A DNA stretch of 64,000 nucleotides from Paenibacillus sp. CF384 (GTDB taxonomy: Bacteria > Bacillota > Bacilli > Paenibacillales > Paenibacillaceae), in assembly GCF_900106745.1 (NCBI RefSeq), contig NZ_FNNV01000001.1:248001-312000 (forward strand), given 5' to 3'. The notes under the pieces were generated by a model. That model did not search any database. It was not told the DNA's origin and was given only the letters and a program-made list of their open reading frames with translations. Of this stretch, positions 51,833 to 60,610 are shown one piece after another (positions within the stretch are counted from its first letter, which is position 1; each line of letters starts with the position of its first letter). The position numbers were made by a program, and so were the translations under genes.

Positions 51833-52321
51833 CTACCTTTTTAATAATGGAAATGAATGATTACGGGCAGGAGTACTTGGAATGACGGGTTCTCCACCTG
51901 CAAGTAAATGGGTGAAGGCTATCACGGCGGCATTGGCCACTTCAATATCCTGAGCACTCGTACCTCCGCTTACTCCAATGCCGCCGATGACTTTAGCATC
52001 ACTCACAAGAGGGATGCCTCCACCTAAAATAACGAGTTTACCTTGATTAGTAGTATTAATACCAAATGAAGGAGCACCGGGTTGCGCCGATTGCGCTAGG
52101 TTAGAAGTTGGCATCTGCATGGCTACGCTAGTCCAAGCCTTGTTCTGCGAGATTTCGATCCCAGCAATCTTGGCATTATCCATTCGATGAAAAGCAATTA
52201 AGTTCGCGCCTTCATCAACGATTGCAATATCGCTTGACAAGCCCATTTGTCGAGCTTTTTGCTCTGCCACTGCAAGCAAATATTTTGCAATATCTAACGT
52301 TAATTTGAACATCTCATTCAC
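51833..52321 (-). CDS. HbpS/GlcG family protein (DUF336)
   Basis: A 162-residue protein of the GlcG/HbpS family: AEQKARQMGLSSDIAIVDEGANLIAFHRMD, and the Gly-rich GKLVILGGGIPLV and GGIGVSGGTSAQD. HbpS of Streptomyces binds heme and works with a sensor kinase in redox sensing; others are of unknown function or tied to glycolate use. The start has AGGAGTG. A decayed copy lies at 25250-25605 with a conserved upstream region (ATTGTATGGTC, CCCCAGTA), so that part of the promoter probably matters. No GTAAT palindrome is seen. Confidence 0.88.
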   Translation of the reverse strand: MNEMFKLTLDIAKYLLAVAEQKARQMGLSSDIAIVDEGANLIAFHRMDNAKIAGIEISQNKAWTSVAMQMPTSNLAQSAQPGAPSFGINTTNQGKLVILGGGIPLVSDAKVIGGIGVSGGTSAQDIEVANAAVIAFTHLLAGGEPVIPSTPARNHSFPLLKR

Positions 52322-52518
52322 TCCTTAGGAATTGTTGACTATTCCTGCATTGTATGGTCTTTGCCCCAGTAAAGTGAATGGAAGAAGAGAGAGGCGTACA
52401 TTCGATTATGATTGTAGCTTAGTGGAAATGCTAAAAACTGTAACTTCATGATGACCGAATAAATAATCGATCCCACGCTGGCGAACTCGAAACTAATCCG
52501 GAAACCGAGGTGTCCTTC

Positions 52519-53628
52519 TTGATAAAGTTCAAAAACGTAGTGAAGACATACAAAGATGGCACTCCTGCTTTGAAAGGAATCAATTTAGAGATAGAGGAGG
52601 GCGAGTTGATCACACTGATCGGTCCGAGCGGTTGCGGCAAAACGACAACCATGAAGATGATTAATCGTCTGGTTGAGCCCACCTCGGGCAATATCATCGT
52701 GAATGGGCAAGACATCTCGAAAATAAATCCGATCGAGCTTCGCCGGAATATCGGATATGTGATCCAACATATCGGGCTATTCCCGCATATGAGAATTAAG
52801 GACAATGTGGAAATCGTACCGAAGTTAAAAAAAATGGACAAGGCTATCTATGAACGGAGAACCGACGAATTGATGGATATGGTAGGGCTAAATCCGAGTC
52901 TATATAAGAATCGTTATCCGGCGGAATTAAGCGGAGGTCAGCAGCAAAGAATCGGCGTCATCCGCGCAATGGCAGCTGAGCCTTCGATTATTCTGATGGA
53001 TGAGCCCTTCAGCGCACTAGATCCAATTAGCAGGGAGCAACTTCAAGACGAACTTATCCGCTTGCAAATGCAAGTAAGGAAAACGATCGTCTTTGTTTCA
53101 CACGATATGGACGAGGCAATGAAAATTGCCGATCGCATCGTTCTGATGCAAGGGGGAGTCATTGTCCAAGCAGACTCTCCGGAGAATATCATTAGGCGTC
53201 CCAAAAACGATTTTGTCCGAACTTTTATCGGGGAAGAACGCTTGAACCCGTCTACAAAATTGGCAGTCGAAGATGTGATGTTGCCTAATCCTGTCACCGT
53301 TTCTCTATCGAGGGGATTAGCTTACGGAGCAAAACTGATGAGAAAGCACCACGTGAATGGACTGCTCGTCATCGATAACAACAGGGTTTTACAAGGCATA
53401 GTCACGAAAGACATGTTAAAGGAACAGTTTAGCCAAGAGGAACTTGTCATGCAGGATATCATGAATTCCGTGGTCATTTCTGTTCTTATCGGAACCAGCA
53501 TCAACGATGCCGTGGAACTGATGCAGCAACATGGCATTCATAACTTGCCCGTTATTAATCAAGCCGGCCAACTAGCTGGTTTGTTGACAGATTCTTGTTT
53601 AATAACTGCTCTATTAAAACAACTCTGA
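52519..53628 (+). CDS. Osmoprotectant ABC transporter ATP-binding subunit (OpuBA/OpuCA-like)
   Basis: ATPase for uptake of betaine, choline, carnitine or similar. The 369-residue product has Walker A GPSGCGKTT, signature LSGGQQQRIGVIRA, Walker B IILMDEPFSALD and H-loop FVSHDMDEAM, then two CBS domains (about residues 250-365) that sense ionic strength in this family. TTG 52519 is chosen because GAGGTG lies 6 bases upstream and gives the family start IKFKNVVKTYKDG. It is 13 bp upstream of the fused permease/binding gene. Confidence 0.93.
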   Translation: MIKFKNVVKTYKDGTPALKGINLEIEEGELITLIGPSGCGKTTTMKMINRLVEPTSGNIIVNGQDISKINPIELRRNIGYVIQHIGLFPHMRIKDNVEIVPKLKKMDKAIYERRTDELMDMVGLNPSLYKNRYPAELSGGQQQRIGVIRAMAAEPSIILMDEPFSALDPISREQLQDELIRLQMQVRKTIVFVSHDMDEAMKIADRIVLMQGGVIVQADSPENIIRRPKNDFVRTFIGEERLNPSTKLAVEDVMLPNPVTVSLSRGLAYGAKLMRKHHVNGLLVIDNNRVLQGIVTKDMLKEQFSQEELVMQDIMNSVVISVLIGTSINDAVELMQQHGIHNLPVINQAGQLAGLLTDSCLITALLKQL

Positions 53629-53641
53629 TGCGGAGGCAGCC

Positions 53642-55201
53642 ATGAATCTTTGGGAAGTGTTTATCAACCGAAAAGAAGAGATCATTCGTGCAACATTGGA
53701 ACATATTCAAATTTCGTTAATCGCGTTAATCATCGCAATCGCAATCTCGATCCCGACGGGGCTGATGCTGACTCGCTATCCACGATTTGCAGCTCCATTG
53801 ATTGGCGTAGCCTCTCTATTTCAGACCATTCCAAGTTTGGCCTTATTGGGTTTCATGATTCCGGTATTCGGGATCGGCATCAAACCGGCCATTGTAGCTT
53901 TGACGGTTTATGCTCTTCTACCGATTCTCAGGAATACTTATACGGGAGTCATGAATGTGGAAAAACCGATTAAGGAAGCCGGAATCGGCATGGGCATGAC
54001 CAGCTTGCAGTTAATGTTCAAAGTAGAACTTCCACTAGCGCTGAATGTCATTATGGCAGGTATCCGTACAGCGACGGTCATGATTATCGGAGTCGCTACG
54101 CTCGCATCGCTTATCGGAGCTGGCGGTCTTGGAGACTTGATTTTTCGCGGTATATCAACCGTCAATACGGATCTGATCTTGGCCGGCACGATACCGGCAG
54201 CATTAATGGCTCTGTTGTTTGATTATCTGCTAGGGCGAATGGAGAAGGCACTAACACCACGAGGACTCCTGAAAAAAACACGAAAAATGAAAATCATAAA
54301 AGGTGTGGAAATCGCGCTGGCATCGTTACTGATTCTCGCATTTGCAGCAGGTTTAATAACGCGATTGGGGCACTCAGGCAGCGCGAATACCGTTGTCGTA
54401 GGCGGTAAAGCATTCACAGAACAGGATATTCTAGTCCACGTGATGTCTTCTTTAATTGAAGCTAAGACTGATTTGACAGTCACCCGCAAACCCTATCTAG
54501 GCGGATCTGCCGTTACCCACAGCGCAATCATTGGTGGGAATATCGATGTTTATCCAGAATACACCGGAACAGGTTGGACGGAGATACTCGAGGAGAAACC
54601 GGTCGGCGGGAACCCGGAAATAACGTATCAAAAAGTAAAGAACGCCTATGAACAACAATTCCAAATTACCTGGCTCAAACCGTTCGGATTCAATAACACG
54701 TATACGTTGGCACTGAGAAATGATGATGCTCAGAAATTAAACATCAATACCATTTCGGAATTGACTCGCTATGCACCTAATCTGGTGTTCGGAGCGACGC
54801 AAGAATTTCTAGAGAGACCCGACGGATATAAAGGCTTGCAAACCGCATACGGAATCAAGTTCAAGGAGACCAAGGGTTTAGACCCTGGAATTACGTATGC
54901 TGCCGTAAGAGATAGAAAAGTCGACGTTAATGATGCCTATTCCACGGACGGACGCATAACGGCATTTCATCTGAAGGTAATGGAGGATGACAAACAATAT
55001 TTCCCTCCGTATTACGCTGCTCCCATCATTCGTGAAGATACCTTGAAAGCTCATCCGGAGTTAGAACAGATACTCAATCAATTGGACGGCAAACTCGACG
55101 AAAAAGTCATGTCCGAATTAAACGCGAAGGTAGATCTCGAGGGTCAGAAGGCACGCGAGGTGGCCGACGATTGGCTGAAATCCGTAGGTCTGCTCAAATG
55201 A
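53642..55201 (+). CDS. Osmoprotectant ABC permease fused to substrate-binding protein (OpuBB-OpuBC type)
   Basis: A 519-residue fusion. Residues about 1-210 are the permease (about five or six membrane segments; EAA loop EAGIGMGMTSLQL). A further hydrophobic segment (EIALASLLILAFAAGLIT) tethers the OpuAC-like binding domain (about 245-519) outside the cell: GGKAFTEQDIL, VYPEYTGTGW, PYYAAPIIRED. This arrangement is known for quaternary-amine transporters. The C-terminus EVADDWLKSVGLLK also occurs as a 14-residue remnant at 18336-18380. Only one permease gene is present, so it should act as a dimer. Confidence 0.93.
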   Translation: MNLWEVFINRKEEIIRATLEHIQISLIALIIAIAISIPTGLMLTRYPRFAAPLIGVASLFQTIPSLALLGFMIPVFGIGIKPAIVALTVYALLPILRNTYTGVMNVEKPIKEAGIGMGMTSLQLMFKVELPLALNVIMAGIRTATVMIIGVATLASLIGAGGLGDLIFRGISTVNTDLILAGTIPAALMALLFDYLLGRMEKALTPRGLLKKTRKMKIIKGVEIALASLLILAFAAGLITRLGHSGSANTVVVGGKAFTEQDILVHVMSSLIEAKTDLTVTRKPYLGGSAVTHSAIIGGNIDVYPEYTGTGWTEILEEKPVGGNPEITYQKVKNAYEQQFQITWLKPFGFNNTYTLALRNDDAQKLNINTISELTRYAPNLVFGATQEFLERPDGYKGLQTAYGIKFKETKGLDPGITYAAVRDRKVDVNDAYSTDGRITAFHLKVMEDDKQYFPPYYAAPIIREDTLKAHPELEQILNQLDGKLDEKVMSELNAKVDLEGQKAREVADDWLKSVGLLK

Positions 55202-55245
55202 ATTGTAAATCTGTACGTATCAATAAAGACAGGTGGACATTAAGC

Positions 55246-55855
55246 GATGTTAGATAAACGGTATTACTTATCAAAATGAGCATATTTGACGTGCTGACTC
55301 CGAATGATTTGACTGAATTGGATCATATATCGCCAATGACCCATTTTAATGCTATTCCTAAAGGGAGAATTATTCAGTCACCGGATACCTCAACTCACAG
55401 GACGGTTTGTTTTTTTAAAAAGAAGGCAAACTTCGATTGTACAAAATAACTTCTGAAGGAAAGCAGTTTACGGTGGGCATCTTGAGCAAAGGAAATGTTT
55501 TCGGGGAAATTGACACGTTTTCTTTTGGAACAAAAGGATTATACATCGAAACCATCAAGATCCTCATAGAACGTGACGGGATGCTCGAGAAATAAGCCCT
55601 TGGCGATGTCAGGGATCGGATATTACACTTATTACTAAAGCTTTCTGAACGTTTTGGAGTCGAGGCAGAGGGGGGATCAGAATTGACCTACCATTAACAC
55701 ATCAGGAAATCGTAAACATGGTAGGGGCAACACGCGAGGGTGTCTCTGTCATCCTGAGGGCGTTAATGAAAGAAAACGTCATTCAAACTGGTAGGAAATC
55801 GATAACCATATCTCCAATGAAAGTTGCGGAGTTGCTGGAGTTAACCTATTCGTAG
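55246..55855 (+). pseudogene. Dead Crp/Fnr-family regulator copy
   Basis: Clearly related to regulator 1 at 10972: LDKRYYLSK at the start, FGEIDTFSFGTKGLYIET in the sensor domain and GATREGVSVILRAL in the recognition helix. It is broken by loss of an A near codon 10 (frameshift), further indels near 55400 and 55670, a deletion of ~100 bp covering the end of the sensor domain, and an in-frame TAA in the dimer helix (near 55593). No operator palindrome remains upstream. Confidence 0.9.
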
Positions 55856-55903
55856 AGGATATTCCGGACCCTTTGTCGGTTAGCCAATGGATTCGATAAG
55901 GAT

Positions 55904-55942
55904 GAGCTCTCTCGGGAATTACCCGAGAGGGCTCCTTTTTTA
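55904..55942 (+). terminator. Terminator after the dead crp copy
   Basis: GAGC-CTCTCGGG / CCCGAGAG-GCTC with a 5-base loop and T run. Confidence 0.85.
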
Positions 55943-55975
55943 TAGGCAGCTTGTCAGAAATAAGATAAGAGAAAG

Positions 55976-56030
55976 ATAAGCTTTTGTTAAGCTTTTTTGG
56001 GGAGGGTTGTTAAGCTATTCCCGGTATACT
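55976..56030 (+). promoter_or_regulatory. Promoter of the orphan binding lipoprotein with three TTAAG-like boxes
   Basis: ATAAG at 55976, TTAAG at 55987 and TTAAG at 56010 lie 49, 38 and 15 bases before TATACT (56025-56030), identical offsets to the acetylation operon promoter at 34803-34857. The first two boxes are 11-bp direct repeats. Confidence 0.7.
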
Positions 56031-56054
56031 CCTAAGTGTGATGGAGGAATCGAA

Positions 56055-56102
56055 ATGAAATGGAAAGATCTTAATACGCTCCGGAGGTGGAACCATTCAT
56101 GA
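56055..56102 (+). CDS. Putative 15-residue leader peptide
   Basis: ATG 56055 follows ATGGAGGAATCGAA and opens a 15-codon frame (MKWKDLNTLRRWNHS) whose stop overlaps the start codon of the next gene as ATGA. It may couple or attenuate translation of the binding lipoprotein. There is no evidence beyond site, frame and overlap. Confidence 0.4.
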   Translation: MKWKDLNTLRRWNHS

Positions 56103-57589
56103 AGTGTAAAATGAGAACGAACAATCGTTTCACCGTTGGCCGCAGTGTCTCACTCGGAATTACCTTAATCCTCGCAACGAATGTGCTCGTTGCTTGCTCA
56201 AGAGGTGTCGACGATGAAGGGAAGCGCGAAGTGCTGCGTATCGGCGTCCTGTATAACAGCAAAGACAATGAATCTGGCATTCGCCAGGAATTGACCGATG
56301 ATTACGAATTGACGCACCCGAACGTCGATATCGAGCTGACGTCTGCGATCAACATGGACGATGAGCGCATCGAATCGTTCTCCGGCAACCTCGACCGCCC
56401 GAAACTTTACGAGGCGCTTAAACAGATGTTGGGAGGCAACAACCCTGTCGACGTGGTGATTTTGGATGATGCCACTTATCTGCACCGGCTGACGCAGGAC
56501 AATCTTCTTACTCCACTAGATCCTTTGTTACAAGAAGATAAATTCGACTTGGACGATTATTTACCGAAAGTCGTTAACGGCCTCAGAGATACTGACGATC
56601 ATTCCATTTATGCATTGACACCGACGTTTGCAGGAACCGCGCTCTATTATAATAAGCGATTGTTCGCCGACGCTGGCATTGCTCCTCCTACCGACAACAT
56701 GCTGTGGCCAGATGTCCTGATGCTTGCGAAGAAAGCCGCTGCAGGCGAAGGTAAGAACCGCAAATTCGGTCTTTCCTTCGACCGGTGGGGAGCTAATGGC
56801 CTGAACGATGTTCTGTCCTATTCCGCTCCGCTTCAAGTCAAGATGTTCGACAAACAAGCATGGAAAATGACGGTCGATACTCCACAGTGGAACCGTGCGT
56901 GGAATGATATTGCCGCGCTCTATACCGATAAGACCGTTCCTACGCAATCTGACTTGAACAGCAGTAACGACAACGGAAACAGTGATTTATTTCTGAAAGG
57001 GCGTCTTGCCATGTTAATCGGAGGCTATGACTATATCAACACACTGGCCGCTGCTCATACCTATTCTTCCGATCCCGTAACGAAGTCGCTCGATTGGGAC
57101 GTTGTTTCGCTTCCACACTTTGTCGAAGCGCCTGAGATCGGGGGAAGCGTGGCATTAACCAATTTGATGGCAATCGGCGCAAAAGCGCCAAACAAAAAAA
57201 CGGCTTGGGACTTCATTCAGTACAACAATAGCGAGCGAATGGCGAAGCTGAAATCGCGCAGCAGCAGCAACCTCCCGATCCGAAGGTCGCTTCTGAAACC
57301 AAAGGACGGTATGAGCTACAACATTGACGCCTTCTTCGCACTTGATCCCGTCCCGCCATTGGAAGAACGCCAAGAGTTGTATTGGGATACCCCGAATCTG
57401 TCCCCTGCATTCAAACTCGGTCAACCTCTGTTCCAGGATGTGATAGACGGAAAGACAACAGTGAAGGATGCGCTTCAGACTTGGCAGAACAAGGGGAATG
57501 CATTAATGCAAGATATCAAACGGAATCCGGCAGCGTACGATAACAGCGAAAGCCATTGGGGGGGGATGGGGTGGTTAAACGTCGGATAA
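56099..57589 (+). CDS. Extracellular solute-binding lipoprotein (family 1, sugar type)
   Basis: A 496-residue binding protein of the maltose/oligosaccharide type. ATG 56099 follows GGAGGTGG; the frame also has a GTG at 56087 inside that site. The signal ends in lipobox LVAC, then LRIGVLYNSKD, VDVVILDDATYLHRL, YALTPTFAGTALYYNKRLFADAGI and the C-terminal family features. No permease or ATPase gene is near, so it is an orphan or a sensor partner. The promoter carries the three-box TTAAG layout shared with the acetylation operon, so both probably answer to the same response regulator. Confidence 0.9.
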   Translation: MKCKMRTNNRFTVGRSVSLGITLILATNVLVACSRGVDDEGKREVLRIGVLYNSKDNESGIRQELTDDYELTHPNVDIELTSAINMDDERIESFSGNLDRPKLYEALKQMLGGNNPVDVVILDDATYLHRLTQDNLLTPLDPLLQEDKFDLDDYLPKVVNGLRDTDDHSIYALTPTFAGTALYYNKRLFADAGIAPPTDNMLWPDVLMLAKKAAAGEGKNRKFGLSFDRWGANGLNDVLSYSAPLQVKMFDKQAWKMTVDTPQWNRAWNDIAALYTDKTVPTQSDLNSSNDNGNSDLFLKGRLAMLIGGYDYINTLAAAHTYSSDPVTKSLDWDVVSLPHFVEAPEIGGSVALTNLMAIGAKAPNKKTAWDFIQYNNSERMAKLKSRSSSNLPIRRSLLKPKDGMSYNIDAFFALDPVPPLEERQELYWDTPNLSPAFKLGQPLFQDVIDGKTTVKDALQTWQNKGNALMQDIKRNPAAYDNSESHWGGMGWLNVG

Positions 57590-57701
57590 GCTCTTGAGAC
57601 TTTGAAGAACATTGCAGGGCAAGTATAATAGTATAAAAAGCTGTATTTAACACATATTACGAGAGAATATGCAGCTGTAAAAAACAGAGAGGAGCTTTAA
57701 C

Positions 57702-58217
57702 ATGCATCAACGTGCTGTACTCGCTGGGGGATGCTTTTGGGGAATGCAAGACTTAATCCGCAAGCTTCCCGGCGTCGTCTCGACTCACGTCGGCTATACG
57801 GGCGGTGACACTCCGAACGCAACCTATCGAAACCATGGCACTCATGCGGAGGGGATCGAAATCGTCTTCGATACTGCGGAGACCAGCTACCGTCGCATCC
57901 TGGAGTATTTTTTTCAAATTCACGATCCTACGACGCGGAACCGTCAGGGGAACGATATCGGCACAAGCTACCGTTCGGCAATCTACTATGTGAGCGACGA
58001 GCAGAGAAAGGTGGCGGAAGAGACGATCGCCGACGTGAACGCGTCGGATCTGTGGCCGGGCAAGGTTGTCACCGAAGTGACGCCTGCCGGCGACTTCTGG
58101 GAAGCAGAGCCGGAGCACCAGGACTATTTGGAGCGCTATCCGAGCGGTTACACCTGCCACTTTCCGCGCCACAACTGGGTTCTTCCCAAGCGAGAGACCG
58201 ATGGTCATGTCGGATGA
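57702..58217 (+). CDS. msrA: Peptide-methionine (S)-S-oxide reductase
   Basis: Reduces methionine sulfoxide in oxidised proteins. A 171-residue MsrA with the catalytic GGCFWGMQ near the N-terminus, [25 protein letters not shown], and the [23 protein letters not shown] block; no C-terminal resolving cysteines are seen in the usual place, only one Cys (YTCHF). ATG 57702 follows GAGAGGAG. It is monocistronic, ended by the repeat-family terminator. It fits the oxidant-defence theme but has no GTAAT palindrome. Confidence 0.95.
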   Translation: MHQRAVLAGGCFWGMQDLIRKLPGVVSTHVGYTGGDTPNATYRNHGTHAEGIEIVFDTAETSYRRILEYFFQIHDPTTRNRQGNDIGTSYRSAIYYVSDEQRKVAEETIADVNASDLWPGKVVTEVTPAGDFWEAEPEHQDYLERYPSGYTCHFPRHNWVLPKRETDGHVG

Positions 58218-58238
58218 CAAGAATATTATTATATGAAG

Positions 58239-58262
58239 GCCGCGATTTTCGCGGCTTTTTGT
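58239..58262 (+). terminator. Rho-independent terminator (repeat family member 2)
   Basis: Perfect stem GCCGCGA / TCGCGGC, 3-base loop, T run; flanks match copies at 0.82 and 58.89 kb. Confidence 0.88.
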
Positions 58263-58328
58263 ATGTATGGGATCAAGTTCTTTGCTTTGGAAAGTGATTT
58301 CTAAATATTCATAGGAAGGTGATTACGC

Positions 58329-58838
58329 ATGAACCGCAGACCGTCAGAAGAAGAATACGCCGGGGACGCCGGCGAGTATATCCGGTTGGTGCCGGAAGGT
58401 GACATTGTCGACATTCTGCTCGCCCAGGAAAAACAAATGGCCGAGCTGCTCGCATCGTTGACCGAGAGCCAGAGCTCCTATCGATATGCGGAAGGAAAAT
58501 GGACGCTGAAAGAAGTCGTAGGCCACATCGCAGACAGTGAACGCGTCATGTCCTACCGGCTGCTCCGATTTGCAAGAGGGGATCAGACGCCGCTACCCGG
58601 TTACGACCAGGAAACGTTCATTCCTCCTTTCGGAAGCTGGACAACCGCTCAATTGGCCGAAGACTACCGGGCCGTACGGCAATCGACGCTCACACTTCTG
58701 CGCGGGTTACCGACGGAGGCGTGGTCTAGCATGGGCAAAGCCAACGACGTAAGCATTTCGGTACGTGCACTTGCTTACGGCATAGCAGGACACGAGCTTC
58801 ATCACATGGGGGTCATCCGAAATCGTTACTTGAGTTAG
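58329..58838 (+). CDS. DinB-like (DfsB/YfiT-type) metal-binding protein
   Basis: A 169-residue four-helix protein of the DinB superfamily, with the likely metal-binding histidines in EVVGHIADSE and in GHELHHMGVIRNRYL. Members include bacillithiol- or mycothiol-dependent transferases and proteins of unknown function; in Firmicutes a bacillithiol S-transferase role is possible. ATG 58329 follows AGGAAGGTGAT. It lies between two copies of the repeat-family terminator, and its leader resembles that of the next gene. Function not determined. Confidence 0.86.
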   Translation: MNRRPSEEEYAGDAGEYIRLVPEGDIVDILLAQEKQMAELLASLTESQSSYRYAEGKWTLKEVVGHIADSERVMSYRLLRFARGDQTPLPGYDQETFIPPFGSWTTAQLAEDYRAVRQSTLTLLRGLPTEAWSSMGKANDVSISVRALAYGIAGHELHHMGVIRNRYLS

Positions 58839-58889
58839 TCTAGGAGAACCTCAGTTATGTCCGGTGACAAGAATAATATCTCATTAAAA

Positions 58890-58914
58890 GTCGCGTATAT
58901 CGCGGCTTTTTTGC
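58890..58914 (+). terminator. Rho-independent terminator (repeat family member 3)
   Basis: GTCGCG / CGCGGC with a 5-base loop and T run, in the same conserved flanks as members 1 and 2. The following ~200 bp before 59120 shows only AT-rich sequence with several GTTAAC hexamers and no structure I can assign. Confidence 0.8.
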
Positions 58915-59119
58915 ATTTATGGGACCACGTTCTTTGCCGATTCTATTAAACGTAATTAGTCCTGATTTTCCGAATAGGACTTTACAGATTATTTGATGGC
59001 TGATAGAATGTTCGTGGTTATATGTTAACCTAGTTTGGTTGTTATAGTTAACAATACATCAGTGATTTTAACACTATTACAGCAACAATGGAAAATTTCT
59101 ATAGGCAGGTGATTTTCAA

Positions 59120-60610
59120 GTGAATCTACTACGTGTTCTACTAAATCATTCTTCACAAATGCCAAATCGGGTCGCCATCACCGACAGTCGGAACAGTCTT
59201 ACTTATTCTTCATTGGTGGAGCGGGTTCAGCGAATTGCTAACGGTCTGAAGCAACGTGGTCATATCCATCGGAGGGTAGCGATCTTGATCAGCAATCGGG
59301 TCGAGTTTGTGGAGATTTTTCTAGGAGCCATCTACGCTGGGTATGTGCCTGTGCCTTTGGATCCAAAGTGGAGTTCTGTTGAAATACATGCTGTTTTAGC
59401 TCAATGTGAGCCGGGGATTATTTTTGCGGAGGAATTGTATGCTCATCATATTGATTTGCCAATCGGCTTAATTGGGCAAGTTGAAATCATTGTCTTAACG
59501 CAAGAGAATGCAGTTGCTTATGAGCAATGGGTGGCCTCATTCCCTCCAAAATCTGAAATAAACCCGAACAATGAATTGCTGTTTATCGGATTTACTTCAG
59601 GAACCACGGGAATTCCGAAGGGCTTCATGCGAACCCCGATTTCCTGGATAACAAGCTTCGAAGCCACGAGGGAAGCCTTCCAACTCGATATCAGGCATTG
59701 TATGGCACCAGGTCCCTTTGTACACTCATTGTCGTTGTTTGCCTTGCTACAAAGTCTGTACTTTGGCGCGACTTTTCATCTCGTACAGCAATTTCATGCG
59801 AATACGGTGATGGAGGTATGTAAGGCTGTTCCCGGAATGATTTTGTTTGTCGTACCTACAATGATTGAATCGCTGCTCCAGCAGGTGAATCCCCGTAAAG
59901 CGTCTATTCAAGCCCTGATCAGTTCAGGAGGAAAGTGGTCGGAGCAGTCGAAGCGACAATGCCAGGAAGTGTTCGGCGGTCAGGCCAAGCTGTATGAATA
60001 CTATGGTTCTTCAGAGGCGAGCTATATCAGCTATATAGACATATATGAGGCACGGAAACCTGGTTCGGTGGGACGGCCTTTTTCTGATGTTGAAATATCC
60101 ATTCGCGATGAGAAGGGTCAGGAGGTTGTTGCCGGAGAAGTCGGGCAGCTTTACGTTCGAAGCAGCATGACATTCACAGGGTATTATCAATTAAGTGAAG
60201 AGACGTCAGCAGTATTTCAAGAGGGGTGGCTTAAGACCGGGGATTACATGTCAGCCGATAACGACGGGTATTTATACTTGGTCGGACGTTCCATGAATAG
60301 GATGGTAACCGGCGGATTGAATGTATTTCCCGAAGAAGTGGAAACGGTTATGCAGCAGCTTCCCGCCATTCAGAAGGTTATGGTATTGGGAATGCCAGAT
60401 GAGCGATGGGGAGAGAAGGTAACCGCAATTGTTCAATGGCACGGAGATCAATGCTTGAGTCTGAATGAAGTGAAGGAATACTGCCGTAAATATTTGGCAA
60501 GCTACAAGGCCCCCAAACGGCTTATCACCGTGGATCAGTTCATCTATACCAGCAGCGGAAAGATTGCGCGTCAGCAGATGAAAGAATATGTGAAAGAAGT
60601 GGTGGAATGA
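59120..60610 (+). CDS. Acyl-CoA synthetase / AMP-dependent ligase
   Basis: First gene of the fatty-acid-like operon; activates a carboxylic acid through an acyl-AMP. The 496-residue product has the AMP-binding FTSGTTGIPKG, YEYYGSSEASY, the GWLKTGD hinge region and a C-terminal catalytic Lys in SSGKIARQQM. GTG 59120 follows AGGCAGGTGAT. It ends in ATGA overlapping the thiolase start. Without a carrier protein gene in view, CoA is the likely acceptor, though the operon continues past the window. Substrate unknown. Confidence 0.93.
   Translation: MNLLRVLLNHSSQMPNRVAITDSRNSLTYSSLVERVQRIANGLKQRGHIHRRVAILISNRVEFVEIFLGAIYAGYVPVPLDPKWSSVEIHAVLAQCEPGIIFAEELYAHHIDLPIGLIGQVEIIVLTQENAVAYEQWVASFPPKSEINPNNELLFIGFTSGTTGIPKGFMRTPISWITSFEATREAFQLDIRHCMAPGPFVHSLSLFALLQSLYFGATFHLVQQFHANTVMEVCKAVPGMILFVVPTMIESLLQQVNPRKASIQALISSGGKWSEQSKRQCQEVFGGQAKLYEYYGSSEASYISYIDIYEARKPGSVGRPFSDVEISIRDEKGQEVVAGEVGQLYVRSSMTFTGYYQLSEETSAVFQEGWLKTGDYMSADNDGYLYLVGRSMNRMVTGGLNVFPEEVETVMQQLPAIQKVMVLGMPDERWGEKVTAIVQWHGDQCLSLNEVKEYCRKYLASYKAPKRLITVDQFIYTSSGKIARQQMKEYVKEVVE

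Noticed and set aside
52446-52841. A 131-codon minus-strand frame over the Opu ATPase start
   Set aside because: Antisense to conserved Walker A coding sequence with no ribosome binding site.
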